Assembly: GCF_019799905.1 (NCBI RefSeq)
Contig: NZ_JABGCI010000001.1
Span: 1,322,483-1,386,482, forward strand
DNA length: 64,000 nucleotides
From: Trujillonella endophytica
GTDB lineage: Bacteria > Actinomycetota > Actinomycetes > Mycobacteriales > Geodermatophilaceae
Direction of reading: 5' to 3'
Under the pieces are notes generated by a model. It made no database searches. It worked only from the letters and a program-made list of their open reading frames with translations, and was not told where the DNA came from. Each line of letters starts with the position of its first letter. The stretch's first letter is position 1. Below are positions 27,225 through 36,961 of the stretch, in pieces. The translations under genes were made by a program, and so were the position numbers.

Positions 27225-27434
27225 TATGCTGACCGGTGCGGCCCACCCCGGTGGGTCGACTTCGCGCGTCCTCGTACCCCGCCGCTGATCAGCGGGGTGG
27301 TCGCCACCTCGGTCCCTGCGGTCCTCCGCGGGGTGGTGTGGCGCTCTGGACGCCAGGGCGGTGCACCAGCCGGTGCCCGCGGCAACCGAGACGCGCGGCC
27401 GCCCGGCGGTCGCGTGCGCTACAGAGAGACGACC
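27225..27434 (+). promoter_or_regulatory. rpsB promoter and ~200-nt structured leader
   Basis: The -10 TATGCT (27225-27230) predicts a start near 27237. The leader contains a CCCAC/GTGGG hairpin (27242-27255) and a 14-bp perfect palindrome CCGCTGATCAGCGG (27282-27295) extended by CC/GG. Such a leader could carry S2 feedback control, as S2 leaders do in other bacteria, but no known S2 motif was matched. The stretch 27120-27434 contains no gene. Confidence 0.5.
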
Positions 27435-28391
<957 letters not shown>

Positions 28392-28403
28392 GGACCCCTC
28401 GAA

Positions 28404-28457
28404 GGACCCCGTCCTCGTCGCCCCTCGCACGCTCGGGGCGAGCCTCGGGACGGGGCC
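28404..28457 (+). repeat. Nested palindrome element, copy 3
   Basis: The outer stem CCCCGTCC (28407-28414) pairs 8/8 with GGACGGGG (28448-28455), flanked by GG/CC with bulged A28406. The inner stem TCGCCCC/GGGGCGA (28418-28424/28435-28441) pairs 7/7. It begins 12 nt after the rpsB stop, between rpsB and tsf. Confidence 0.82.
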
Positions 28458-28505
28458 ACGGCGGTCCCCTGATCGACTCACCTGAACCCTTCAGAAGGAA
28501 GAGAC

Positions 28506-29321
28506 ATGGCTGACTTCACCGCAGCCGACGTCAAGCGTCTCCGCGACGCCACCGGCGCCGGCATGATGGACTGCAAGAAGGCGCTGACCGAGGCCGACGG
28601 CGACTACGACAAGGCCGTCGAGCTGCTGCGCATCAAGGGCGCCAAGGACGTCGGCAAGCGCCTGGAGCGCTCGACGACCAACGGCATCGTCGTCAGCAAG
28701 GACGGCGCCCTGCTCGAGATCGACTGCGAGACCGACTTCGTCGCCAAGAACGCCGACTTCGTCGAGCTGGCCGAGCGGCTGCTCGACGTCGTCCTGGCGC
28801 AGAAGCCGGCCGACCTCGACGCGCTGCTGGCCGCCGACGTCGACGGCCAGACGGTCTCCTCGCTGATCCAGGCCGAGTCGGCCCGCATCGGCGAGAAGCT
28901 GGTCCTCTCGCGCTTCGCCGCCTTCGAGGGCACCACCGCCACCTACCTGCACAAGCGGGCCACCGACCTGCCCCCGGCGATCGGTGTCGCGGTGCAGTAC
29001 AGCGGTGGCTCCGAGGAGGCCGCGCGCAGCCTGGCGATGCACATCGCCGCGGCCCGCCCGCGCTACCTCACCCGCGAGGAGGTCCCGGCCGACGCGGTCG
29101 AGACCGAGCGCCGGGTCGCCGAGCAGACGGCGAAGGAGGAGGGCAAGCCCGAGCAGGCGATCACCAAGATCGTCGAGGGTCGGGTGAACGCCTACTACAA
29201 GGACTTCGTCCTGCTCGAGCAGCCGTCGATCACCGAGCCCAAGCGCACGGTGAAGCAGATCGTCGACGAGGCCGGCCTGACCGTGGAGCGGTTCGCCCGT
29301 TTCGAGGTCGGCCAGGCCTGA
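28506..29321 (+). CDS. tsf: Translation elongation factor Ts
   Basis: A 271-aa nucleotide-exchange factor for EF-Tu. It starts with the UBA-like domain [35 protein letters not shown], then the core motif [15 protein letters not shown] and two dimerisation subdomains; [21 protein letters not shown] lies near the end. The ATG is preceded by AGAAGGAAG. It follows rpsB in the usual pair and is closed by a strong terminator. Confidence 0.98.
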   Translation: MADFTAADVKRLRDATGAGMMDCKKALTEADGDYDKAVELLRIKGAKDVGKRLERSTTNGIVVSKDGALLEIDCETDFVAKNADFVELAERLLDVVLAQKPADLDALLAADVDGQTVSSLIQAESARIGEKLVLSRFAAFEGTTATYLHKRATDLPPAIGVAVQYSGGSEEAARSLAMHIAAARPRYLTREEVPADAVETERRVAEQTAKEEGKPEQAITKIVEGRVNAYYKDFVLLEQPSITEPKRTVKQIVDEAGLTVERFARFEVGQA

Positions 29322-29335
29322 CGCACCGGGCACGT

Positions 29336-29374
29336 CCACCGGCCCCGTCCCCTCCGTGGGGGCGGGGCCGGTGG
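29336..29374 (+). terminator. Terminator after tsf
   Basis: Two 17-nt arms (29336-29352 and 29358-29374) pair completely with one G-U, around loop tccgt. It is one of the strongest hairpins in the window and separates rpsB-tsf from pyrH-frr. Confidence 0.88.
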
Positions 29375-29453
29375 TGTGTCCGGGCGCGGCTGTGGTCACC
29401 GGCCGCATGAGGCAGGATCACCGCCGAACGACCGTCGACCGAGGGATGAACTG

Positions 29454-30215
29454 TTGACCGACACCGTGTCCGCACCCACCGCGTTCCAGCCCACCGACGG
29501 CACGGGTTACCAGCGGGTCCTGCTGAAGCTCTCCGGTGAGGCCTTCGGCGGCGGCAAGGTGGGCGTCGACTCCGGCATCGTGCACAGCATCGCCCAGCAG
29601 CTGGCCGACGTCGTCCACGCCGGTACCCAGGTCGCCGTCGTCGTCGGTGGCGGCAACTTCTTCCGGGGCGCCGAGCTGTCCCAGGCCGGCATGGACCGTC
29701 GGCACGCCGACTACATGGGCATGCTCGGCACGGTCATGAACTGCCTCGCCCTCCAGGCGTTCTGCGAGCAGGTGGGGCTGGAGACCCGGGTGCAGACGGC
29801 GATCACCATGGGTCAGGTCGCCGAGCCCTACATCCCGCGCAAGGCCGTGCGGCACCTGGAGAAGGGCCGGCTGGTCATCTTCGGTGCCGGCGCCGGCATG
29901 CCGTACTTCTCCACCGACACCGTCGCGGCCCAGCGCGCGCTGGAGATCGGCTGCCAGGTGCTGCTGATGGCCAAGAACGGCGTCGACGGCGTGTACGACG
30001 ACGACCCCCGGCGCAACCCCGCCGCGACGATGTACACCGACCTGGACTACGCCACGGTCCTGGCCGACGAGCTCAAGGTCGCCGACGCGACGGCGATCAG
30101 CCTGTCGATGGAGAACCGGATGCCGATCGTGGTGTTCAACCTGCTCGAGGACGGGAACATCGCCCGGGCGGTGGCAGGTGAGAGGATCGGCACGCTGATC
30201 AGCACGCCCGCCTGA
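29454..30215 (+). CDS. pyrH: Uridylate kinase
   Basis: A 253-aa hexameric UMP kinase of the amino-acid-kinase fold, making UDP for pyrimidine nucleotide synthesis. Seen: [61 protein letters not shown] and [16 protein letters not shown] start at 29454 is chosen because GAGGGA is 7 nt upstream and no ATG fits; GTG 29466 is too far from any ribosome site. An upstream frame to 29376 is not conserved. Followed by frr. Confidence 0.96.
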   Translation: MTDTVSAPTAFQPTDGTGYQRVLLKLSGEAFGGGKVGVDSGIVHSIAQQLADVVHAGTQVAVVVGGGNFFRGAELSQAGMDRRHADYMGMLGTVMNCLALQAFCEQVGLETRVQTAITMGQVAEPYIPRKAVRHLEKGRLVIFGAGAGMPYFSTDTVAAQRALEIGCQVLLMAKNGVDGVYDDDPRRNPAATMYTDLDYATVLADELKVADATAISLSMENRMPIVVFNLLEDGNIARAVAGERIGTLISTPA

Positions 30216-30289
30216 CGGGCGCAGACGGCACACCGGAGCACAGAGGAGAGGCGGCCCGACGTGGCGCCGCCCGCAGGAGGGACGCACCC

Positions 30290-30847
30290 GTGATCGACGA
30301 CACCCTGCTCGACGCCGAGGAGCGGATGGACAAGGCCCTGTCGGTCGCCCGCGAGGACCTCGGATCGGTGCGCACCGGCCGGGCCGCGCCGTCCATGTTC
30401 AGCAAGATCATGGTCGACTACTACGGCGCCCCGACGCCGGTGCCGCAGATGTCCTCCATCACCGTGCCCGAGGCGCGCATGGCGGTCATCAAGCCCTACG
30501 ACTCCAGCCAGCTCTCGGCGATCGAGAAGGCCATCCGCGACAGCGACCTGGGCGTCAACCCCACCAACGACGGCCAGATCATCCGCGTGGTGTTCCCGCA
30601 GCTCACCGAGGAGCGCCGCCGCGACCTGGTGAAGGTGGCCCGCTCCAAGGGCGAGGACGCGAAGGTCGCCATCCGCAACATCCGCCGGCGCAGCAAGGAG
30701 GAGCTGGACCGCATCGCCAAGGACGGCGAGGCCGGCGAGGACGACGTCCGCCGCGCGGAGAAGGAGCTCGACGACCTCACCTCCCAGCACGTGAACCACG
30801 TCGACGAGGCGGTCAAGAACAAGGAGTCGGAGCTCCTCGAGGTCTGA
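30290..30847 (+). CDS. frr: Ribosome recycling factor
   Basis: A 185-aa tRNA-mimic protein that, with EF-G, splits post-termination ribosomes. The three-helix-bundle pattern is clear: [55 protein letters not shown]-like ([27 protein letters not shown]). The GTG start follows AGGAGG. It lies between pyrH and cdsA in the order typical of bacteria. Confidence 0.98.
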   Translation: MIDDTLLDAEERMDKALSVAREDLGSVRTGRAAPSMFSKIMVDYYGAPTPVPQMSSITVPEARMAVIKPYDSSQLSAIEKAIRDSDLGVNPTNDGQIIRVVFPQLTEERRRDLVKVARSKGEDAKVAIRNIRRRSKEELDRIAKDGEAGEDDVRRAEKELDDLTSQHVNHVDEAVKNKESELLEV

Positions 30848-30867
30848 GCGACCCCTCCGCCGCGACG

Positions 30868-32025
30868 ATGAGACGCGAGTCCGACACCGGCCCCCTGCCG
30901 ATGGTCCGCCCGCCCGGGCCGTCCGCAGTCCGACCTCCTGCCCCGCCTGCGCCGACCGGGCCACCGACGGCCGAGCTCGCCGTGCCCGCCACCCGTGAGG
31001 TGCCGCTCCCGGGCGCGCCCGAGCACGCGCCGGCGACCGGCGAGGTCCCGGCCGCCGCTCCCGGAGCCGACGCGATCCCGGCCGCCGCCCCGGCGACGGA
31101 CGCGGTCCCCGCCGGCGCCTCCGTGGCGGCCGTGGAGGCCCCTGAGGGCACCGGCGCGGGGCTGGAGGTGCCGCCCACGGAGGAGCTGCCGGTCACCGAG
31201 CAGCCCGCCGCCAAGCCGGGCCGGGCGGGGCGCAACCTGGTCGCCGCGATCGGTGTCGGCGTCGGGCTGGCCGCGCTCGTCCTGGTGTCGCTGCTGGTGT
31301 ACCGGCCGGCCTTCCTGCTGGTCCTCGTCGCCGCCGTCCTCGTCTCGGTGGTCGAGCTCAGCCGGGCCCTGCGGGCCGGTCGGGCCGCCCCGCCGATGGT
31401 GCCCGTGCTGGTCGGGTCGGTGGCGATGGTCGCGCTCGCCTGGACGCGCGGCGCGACCGGGCTCGTCGTCGCCTTCCTGCTCACCGTCCTGGCGGTGCTG
31501 CTGTGGCGGCTCGGCGACGGCCCCGCCGGCTACCTGCGGGACGCCTCGGCCGGGGTGCTCGTCGCGCTGTACGTGCCGCTGCTGGCCGGGTTCGCCGTCC
31601 TGATGCTCGTCCCCGACGACGGCGCGACCCGGGTCATCCTGTTCATCGCCACCGTCGCCGGCAACGACATCGGCGGGTACACCGCCGGCGTGCTGTTCGG
31701 CCGGCACGCGATGGCGCCCACGGTGAGCCCGAAGAAGTCGTGGGAGGGCATGGCCGGGTCGGTGCTCGCGTGCATCGCCGTCGCCACCCCCTTCGTCACC
31801 CTGGGCCTGGACGGGCCGTGGTGGGGCGGCGTCGTCCTCGGTGCGGCGCTGGCCGCCAGCGCCACCCTCGGCGACCTCGGCGAGTCCCTCATCAAGCGCG
31901 ACCTGGGCATCAAGGACATGGGCGACCTGCTCCCCGGCCACGGCGGGCTCATGGATCGGATGGACTCGCTGCTGCCCTCGGCCGCGGTCGCCTGGCTGCT
32001 GCTCTCCTGGGTCGCGCCGGCCTAG
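30868..32025 (+). CDS. cdsA: Phosphatidate cytidylyltransferase
   Basis: A 385-aa membrane enzyme forming CDP-diacylglycerol from CTP and phosphatidate, the entry to phospholipid synthesis. The C-terminal signature SLIKRDLGIKDMGDLLPGHG followed by GLMDRMD is complete, with about eight membrane helices from residue 125. The first ~115 residues are a low-complexity Pro/Ala/Glu extension without recognisable domain, far longer than in enteric CdsA. The stop TAG shares a CTAG tetramer with the stop of the convergent gene. Confidence 0.95.
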   Translation: MRRESDTGPLPMVRPPGPSAVRPPAPPAPTGPPTAELAVPATREVPLPGAPEHAPATGEVPAAAPGADAIPAAAPATDAVPAGASVAAVEAPEGTGAGLEVPPTEELPVTEQPAAKPGRAGRNLVAAIGVGVGLAALVLVSLLVYRPAFLLVLVAAVLVSVVELSRALRAGRAAPPMVPVLVGSVAMVALAWTRGATGLVVAFLLTVLAVLLWRLGDGPAGYLRDASAGVLVALYVPLLAGFAVLMLVPDDGATRVILFIATVAGNDIGGYTAGVLFGRHAMAPTVSPKKSWEGMAGSVLACIAVATPFVTLGLDGPWWGGVVLGAALAASATLGDLGESLIKRDLGIKDMGDLLPGHGGLMDRMDSLLPSAAVAWLLLSWVAPA

Positions 32026-33116
32026 CCGGCCTCGACCTCCCACACCGAGCCGACCTCGGTGAACCCCCGCCGGGCATACCAGGACCGGGGCCAGTCCGCG
32101 GCCGCCGCCTCGAGCACCACCAGGTCGCACCCGGCGGCGACGGCGCCGTCCAGCGCGGCGGACAGGACGGCGTCGGCGTACCCGCGGCCCCGGGCCGCGG
32201 GATCGGTCAGCACCGACTCGACGACGGCCGTGGCGCCGTCGACCCGCAGCTGGCCGGCGGCGACCGGCCGGCCGTCCTCGCGGACGACGAGGTCGTGCAC
32301 GGCGACGACCGCGTCGTTGCGGTGCTCCCGGCCCACGAGCTGCCCGACCACCTCGTCGAGGTCCGGCCGGCCGGCGAGGCCGCGGAGCCACGACCGGCGC
32401 CAGAGGTCGTGGACCTCCCGCTGCTCGACCTGCTCCCCGCGGGGTCCGACAGGCGGCGACTGCGCCGGGCGGGCCATCACGACCAGCTCGTCGGCGTCCC
32501 ACCCGCGCGCGGCCAGCTCCCCGGCCACCTGCCCGGCGTCGCGCCAGCGCAGGGTGGCCGCCCGGTGCGAGAGGCCCGCGTCGGCGGCGATCGAGGTGGC
32601 GGTCCGCTCGACCGTCGCGGCGTCGACGGGGTCGGACAGCAGCAGGCGGTTGTCGTCGTGGGAGTGCCGGTAGGCCGGGTCGAGGACGGCGACCCCGCCG
32701 GGGACGTCGCGCACCTCGGCGGCGCGCCGGGTGCGCAGGGACAGCGAGTACGCCAGCGCCCGGGCCAGCGCGTCGTCCGGCTCCGGCAGCACCGGCTCGG
32801 CCGGGGGGAGGTACGGGACGACGGCGACGACCGCCGCGGTCGGCAGCGGGCCGTGGAGGTGGGGGAAGCGCATCGACTCGGGGTCGCCGGGCACGCCGGG
32901 CTCGTACCGCACCGGGTCGGTCAGCCGGTCGGGGTCGACGACGAGCAGCACCAGGTCCCGGCGGCCGGGGAAGAGCCGGGCCGCGGGCAGGTGCACCTGC
33001 GCCGGGGTGGACAGGTGCACGAACCCGGCGTCGGCCAGCGACGGCGGGCGCACCGCACCGGCGTCCAGCGCCGCCCGCCAGGCGGCCGGCTCGACCAGGT
33101 GCAGCAGCGGCGTCAC
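32022..33116 (-). CDS. DUF952-GNAT fusion protein
   Basis: A 364-aa protein with two unrelated parts. Residues 1 to about 105 match DUF952 (LLHLVEPAAWRAAL, DAGFVHLSTPAQVHLPAARLF, ESMRFPHLHGPLP). Residues ~215-364 are a GNAT acetyltransferase with the acetyl-CoA loop DPAARGRGYADAVL and YARRGFTEVGSVW; the middle resembles a second, degenerate GNAT half. GTG 33116 overlaps the PPK2 stop (GTGA), so the two are coupled. The substrate is unknown. An unusual combination; see findings. Confidence 0.82.
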   Translation of the reverse strand: MTPLLHLVEPAAWRAALDAGAVRPPSLADAGFVHLSTPAQVHLPAARLFPGRRDLVLLVVDPDRLTDPVRYEPGVPGDPESMRFPHLHGPLPTAAVVAVVPYLPPAEPVLPEPDDALARALAYSLSLRTRRAAEVRDVPGGVAVLDPAYRHSHDDNRLLLSDPVDAATVERTATSIAADAGLSHRAATLRWRDAGQVAGELAARGWDADELVVMARPAQSPPVGPRGEQVEQREVHDLWRRSWLRGLAGRPDLDEVVGQLVGREHRNDAVVAVHDLVVREDGRPVAAGQLRVDGATAVVESVLTDPAARGRGYADAVLSAALDGAVAAGCDLVVLEAAAADWPRSWYARRGFTEVGSVWEVEAG

Positions 33117-33868
33117 ACGCCGTCCGGGTCGACGCCCCGGGCCCGCAGGGCCGCCTCGACGGCGTCGCACACCGTCCGCACGACGAAGACCCGGGCCGTC
33201 CGCTTGTCGTCGGCGGCGACCACGTGCCAGGGGGCGCCCGGCCGGTCGGTGCGCTCCAGCATCTCCTCGACCGCGGCCTCGTAGGCGTCCCGCTTCTCGC
33301 GGTTGCGCCAGTCCTCGTCGGTGAGCTTCCAGGCGCGCAGCGGGTCGTCGCGGCGGGACTCGAACCGGAGCAGCTGCTCCTCGGGGGAGACGTGCATCCA
33401 GAACTTGACCAGGACCATCCCCTCGGCGGCCAGCGTGGTCTCCAGGTCGACGATCTCCCCGTAGGCCCGCCGCCAGGCGTCCTCGGAGGCGAACCCCTCG
33501 ACCCGTTCGACGAGGACGCGGCCGTACCAGGTGCGGTCGAGCACGGCCATGCCCCCCCAGCCCGGGAGCACCGGCCAGAACCGCCACAGGAAGTGGTGCC
33601 GCTTCTCGTCGTGCGTGGGCGCGGCGAACTGGGCGACCCGCACGTGCCGTGGGTCCAGCTCCTCGACCAGCCGCTTGATCGCCCCGCCCTTGCCCGAGGC
33701 GTCCCACCCCTCGAACAGCACGCACAGCGGCGGACCGAGCTCGCCGCCGAGCTGACCACCCAGCCGCAGCCGGAGGCGCACCAGCCGTTCCTGCGCCTCG
33801 GCCAGCTGCTGCGTGGCCTCCTTCTTGCCCAGGTGCACCGAGAGGTCGACGTCGGCGAGGCGGCTCAT
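33113..33868 (-). CDS. ppk2: Polyphosphate kinase 2 family protein
   Basis: A 251-aa P-loop kinase transferring phosphate between polyphosphate and nucleotides. Walker [10 protein letters not shown] (54-62), a lid region with [18 protein letters not shown], and Walker [21 protein letters not shown] are clear; [18 protein letters not shown] and [11 protein letters not shown] are also typical. The ATG at 33868 gives the normal family size; upstream sequence in frame belongs to the next gene. Direction of reaction and substrate (ADP, GDP, AMP) cannot be told from sequence alone. Confidence 0.92.
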   Translation of the reverse strand: MSRLADVDLSVHLGKKEATQQLAEAQERLVRLRLRLGGQLGGELGPPLCVLFEGWDASGKGGAIKRLVEELDPRHVRVAQFAAPTHDEKRHHFLWRFWPVLPGWGGMAVLDRTWYGRVLVERVEGFASEDAWRRAYGEIVDLETTLAAEGMVLVKFWMHVSPEEQLLRFESRRDDPLRAWKLTDEDWRNREKRDAYEAAVEEMLERTDRPGAPWHVVAADDKRTARVFVVRTVCDAVEAALRARGVDPDGV

Positions 33869-33911
33869 GTGGGCAGCCTCGCCCGAACGGCTCCGCCTGT
33901 CACCCCGGCGG

Positions 33912-34559
33912 TCATCCCGGTGGGGGCCCGCCGTGCTGCCGGATCCAGGCGTGCATCGCGATGCCGGCCGCGACGCCGGCGTTGATCGACCGGGTCGAGC
34001 CGTACTGGGCGATCGACAGGACGCCGTCGGCCAGGTCGCGCGCGGCGTCGGACAGGCCGGTGCCCTCCTGGCCGAACAGCAGCACGCAGGCCCGTGGCAG
34101 CGGCTCGGACTCCAGCGGCCGGGCACCGGGGAGGTTGTCGACGGCGAGCAGCGGCAGCCCCTCCCCGCGGGCCCAGTCGGAGAGCGCCGCGACGTCGGGG
34201 GAGTGGTGCACGTGCTGGTAGCGGTCGGTGACCATCGCACCGCGCCGGTTCCAGCGCCGCCGTCCCACCACGTGCACCCCGGCGGCGAGGAACGCGTTGG
34301 CGGTGCGCACCACCGTCCCGATGTTCAGGTCGTGCTTCCAGTTCTCGATGGCCACGTGGAAGGGGTGCCGGCGGGTGTCCAGGTCGGCGACGACCGCCTC
34401 GACCGTCCAGTAGCGGTAGCGGTCGGCGACGTTGCGCCGGTCGCCGTCGGCCAGCAGCCCGGGGTCGTACCGGGGGTCCTCCGGCCACGGCCCCTCCCAC
34501 GGGCCGACCCCGACGGCGTCCGGACCCGGGAGGGTGAGCTCGCTCTCGGCGTCCGTCAC
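33912..34559 (-). CDS. SpoU/TrmH family RNA 2'-O-methyltransferase
   Basis: A 215-aa SPOUT enzyme. The three family motifs are present: [21 protein letters not shown] (motif 1), [11 protein letters not shown] (motif 2) and [23 protein letters not shown] (motif 3), forming the knotted SAM site. The target may be tRNA or rRNA. The GTG start at 34559 lies 8 nt after a TAGCGT -10 on this strand, so it is probably leaderless; only 21 nt separate it from the divergent rlmN start. Confidence 0.92.
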   Translation of the reverse strand: MTDAESELTLPGPDAVGVGPWEGPWPEDPRYDPGLLADGDRRNVADRYRYWTVEAVVADLDTRRHPFHVAIENWKHDLNIGTVVRTANAFLAAGVHVVGRRRWNRRGAMVTDRYQHVHHSPDVAALSDWARGEGLPLLAVDNLPGARPLESEPLPRACVLLFGQEGTGLSDAARDLADGVLSIAQYGSTRSINAGVAAGIAMHAWIRQHGGPPPG

Positions 34560-34567
34560 CCGCCGCA

Positions 34568-34574
34568 CGCTAGT
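34568..34574. promoter_or_regulatory. Back-to-back promoters for the SpoU methyltransferase and rlmN
   Basis: On the minus strand TAGCGT (34573-34568) is a -10 for the methyltransferase. On the plus strand GCTAGT (34569-34574) is a weaker -10 for rlmN. The two hexamers share the tetramer CTAG, so the polymerases would compete. Both genes would be leaderless. Confidence 0.4.
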
Positions 34575-34580
34575 GGGACC

Positions 34581-35771
34581 ATGGACGACGCCATGACAGC
34601 CCTGCCCCTGGTCTTCGACGCCCCTCGCCGGGGCAAGCCGCCGCGTCACCTCGCCGACCTCACCCGCGAGGAGGCGCGTGCCGCCGTGGCCGACCTCGGC
34701 CAGCCGGCGTTCCGCGCCGACCAGCTGTCCCGGCACTTCTACCGCGGCACGACCGACCCGGCCCAGATGACCGACGTCCCCGCCGCCGCCCGCGAGCCGC
34801 TGGCGTCGGCCCTGCTGCCCGGGCTGCTCACCCCCGTCCGGCACCAGTCGGCCGACGGCGGGCGCACCCGCAAGACGCTGTGGCGGCTGCACGACGGCGC
34901 ACTCGTCGAGAGCGTCCTCATGCGCTACCCCGACCGCGCCACCGTCTGCATCTCCAGCCAGGCCGGCTGCGGCATGGCGTGCCCCTTCTGCGCCACCGGC
35001 CAGAGCGGCCTGACCCGCAACCTGTCGGCCGCCGAGATCATCGGCCAGGCCGTGGCGGCCGCGCGGGCGATGGCCGACGGCCATCTGCCCGGCGGCCCCG
35101 GGCGGCTGTCCAACGTGGTCTTCATGGGCATGGGGGAGCCGCTGGCCAACTACGCCCGCGTGCGCAAGACCCTCGAGGCGCTGTACACCCCGGCGCCGCA
35201 CGGCCTCGGGCTGTCCCAGCGGTCGATCACCGTCTCCACGGTCGGCGTGGTCCCGGGCATCCGGAAGCTCACCGAGGAGGGGCTGTCGGTCACCCTCGCC
35301 GTCAGCCTGCACGCCCCCGACGACGAGCTCCGCGACACCCTGGTGCCGGTCAACACCCGCTGGAAGGTCGCCGAGGTGGTCGCGGCGGCCGACGCGTACG
35401 CCGAGCGCACCGGTCGCCGGTACTCCGTCGAGTACGCGCTGATCCGCGACGTCAACGACCAGCCCGAGCGCGCCGACCTGCTGGGCCGGCTGCTCGCCCG
35501 GCGACGGGCGCACGTCAACCTGATCCCGCTGAACCCCACGCCCGGCAGCCCCTGGGACGCCAGCCCCCTGCCGGCCCAGCGCGAGTTCGTCGCCCGGCTG
35601 CGCGCCGCCGGCGTCCCGACGACGGTGCGCGACACCCGCGGCCAGGACATCGACGGTGCCTGCGGTCAGCTCGCCGCGGCCGACCTCGCCGACGGCGTCC
35701 CCAGCGTGGCCGTCGTCCCCGCGGCGCCCGTCGAGCCGCCGGTCGAGCTCGGCGCGGAGGGCGACGAGTGA
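34581..35771 (+). CDS. rlmN: 23S rRNA/tRNA (adenine-C2)-methyltransferase RlmN
   Basis: A 396-aa radical-SAM enzyme making m2A2503 in 23S rRNA and m2A37 in tRNA. The 4Fe-4S cluster motif CGMACPFC sits in [28 protein letters not shown] and STVGVVPGI follow, and a C-terminal Cys occurs in DIDGACGQL, the likely catalytic partner. ATG 34581 is taken as start; ATG 34593 ([11 protein letters not shown]) is equally possible. The stop overlaps the next gene by GTGA. Confidence 0.95.
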   Translation: MDDAMTALPLVFDAPRRGKPPRHLADLTREEARAAVADLGQPAFRADQLSRHFYRGTTDPAQMTDVPAAAREPLASALLPGLLTPVRHQSADGGRTRKTLWRLHDGALVESVLMRYPDRATVCISSQAGCGMACPFCATGQSGLTRNLSAAEIIGQAVAAARAMADGHLPGGPGRLSNVVFMGMGEPLANYARVRKTLEALYTPAPHGLGLSQRSITVSTVGVVPGIRKLTEEGLSVTLAVSLHAPDDELRDTLVPVNTRWKVAEVVAAADAYAERTGRRYSVEYALIRDVNDQPERADLLGRLLARRRAHVNLIPLNPTPGSPWDASPLPAQREFVARLRAAGVPTTVRDTRGQDIDGACGQLAAADLADGVPSVAVVPAAPVEPPVELGAEGDE

Positions 35772-36487
35772 GTGCCTCGCCGGCGGAGACCGCCGAGTCG
35801 CACGGGCACAGCCACGCGGACGTCTCCGGTGGGTGGCTGCGGCCGGCGGTGTTCGGCGCGATGGACGGCCTGGTCACCAACACCGCGCTCGTGGCGGGGG
35901 TCGGCGGCGGGGGAGCGTCGTCGCGGGCGATCGTGCTGGCCGGTGTCGCCAGCCTCGTCGCCGGCGCCCTCTCGATGGCCCTCGGCGAGTACACCTCGGT
36001 GAAGACGCAGAACGAGCAGCTCCACCTCGAGGTCGCCAAGGAGCGCCGGGAGCTGCAGCGCAACCCCCGCGGCGAGCTCGCCGAGCTGGTCCACCAGCTC
36101 CAGGTCCGCGGTGTCGAGGAGGACCTGGCCCGCGAGGTCGCCGTCCAGCTCTCCCGGGACCCGGAGACGGCGCTGCGGCTGCACGTGGTCGCCGAGATGG
36201 GCGTGACCGTGGACGACGAGCCGTCACCGCGGACGGCGGCGCTCTCCTCGCTGGTCACCTTCGCCGTCGGCGCCGCGGTGCCCCTGCTGCCCTACCTGTT
36301 CGGGGTCTCCCTGCTGTGGGTGGCGCTGCTGTGCGGCGGGATCGGCCTGGCCGTCGCCGGTGCGCTGTCCTCGCGCTTCACCCCGCGGCCGTGGTGGTAC
36401 GCCGGTGGCCGGCAGCTGCTGTTCGGCGCCCTGGCCAGCCTCGCCACCTACCTGATCGGCCTCGCGATCGGCGTCACCGCGGCCTGA
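35768..36487 (+). CDS. VIT1/CCC1-type transporter
   Basis: A 239-aa membrane protein of the VIT1/CCC1 family, which exports or sequesters Fe2+/Mn2+. After a His-rich start ([14 protein letters not shown]) comes helix 1 with [17 protein letters not shown], helix 2 with [21 protein letters not shown] (the conserved metal-path Gly-Glu-Tyr), a cytoplasmic helical domain (90-150), and three further helices. The GTG overlaps the rlmN stop, so it is cotranscribed although functionally unrelated. Confidence 0.9.
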   Translation: MSASPAETAESHGHSHADVSGGWLRPAVFGAMDGLVTNTALVAGVGGGGASSRAIVLAGVASLVAGALSMALGEYTSVKTQNEQLHLEVAKERRELQRNPRGELAELVHQLQVRGVEEDLAREVAVQLSRDPETALRLHVVAEMGVTVDDEPSPRTAALSSLVTFAVGAAVPLLPYLFGVSLLWVALLCGGIGLAVAGALSSRFTPRPWWYAGGRQLLFGALASLATYLIGLAIGVTAA

Positions 36488-36508
36488 CCGGCCGTGCCGG
36501 CCCGGAGA

Positions 36509-36550
36509 CGCCAGGAGGCCCGCCCCCTGCTGGGGACGGGCCTCCTGGCG
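36509..36550. terminator. Terminator between VIT1 gene and DUF2631
   Basis: The perfect 14-bp stem CGCCAGGAGGCCCG/CGGGCCTCCTGGCG (36509-36522/36537-36550) is extended inward by CCCC/GGGG. It sits between convergent genes and can act on both strands. Confidence 0.88.
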
Positions 36551-36562
36551 GACGGGCTCAGC

Positions 36563-36898
36563 TCACTTGGCGCGCCAGGCGTTCTTCCGGCGGCGCATGT
36601 CGGCGATGAGGATCAGGACCATCACCGCGGCGATGCCGATGACGAAGAGGTCCTCGACCCGGCCCTCGTGGTTGCCGATGAGGAAGGTGAGGGTGATCAG
36701 CACCGCGAGCCAGGCGCCGACGCGGCCGGCCCGGCCGGTCTCGCCGTGCCAGCCCCACTCCTCCGGGCGCTCGTGCTCGACGGGGTGCGAGTCGGCCCGG
36801 ACGATGCCCTCCTCGCGGTTGGGCTGGTTCACCCGCGAGCTGTCGGGGTCGTGGCTCGACATCCGGTCCCGGTGGGTCTGCTCGCTCACGCAGCCCAT
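36563..36898 (-). CDS. DUF2631 family membrane protein
   Basis: A 111-aa actinobacterial protein with an acidic/His-rich N-terminal half containing [14 protein letters not shown] (the DUF2631 mark) and two membrane helices (about 58-75 and 82-98) ending in [10 protein letters not shown]. It lies convergent to the rlmN unit and divergent from dxr, as in mycobacteria. The ATG at 36898 is tentative; GTG 36889 is an alternative. Function unknown. Confidence 0.85.
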   Translation of the reverse strand: MGCVSEQTHRDRMSSHDPDSSRVNQPNREEGIVRADSHPVEHERPEEWGWHGETGRAGRVGAWLAVLITLTFLIGNHEGRVEDLFVIGIAAVMVLILIADMRRRKNAWRAK

Positions 36899-36961
36899 CT
36901 TGCCAGCCCGCCCGCGCGGCCACCGCACGAGGGCGGGCGCGTCGCAGGGGAGGATGGCCCC

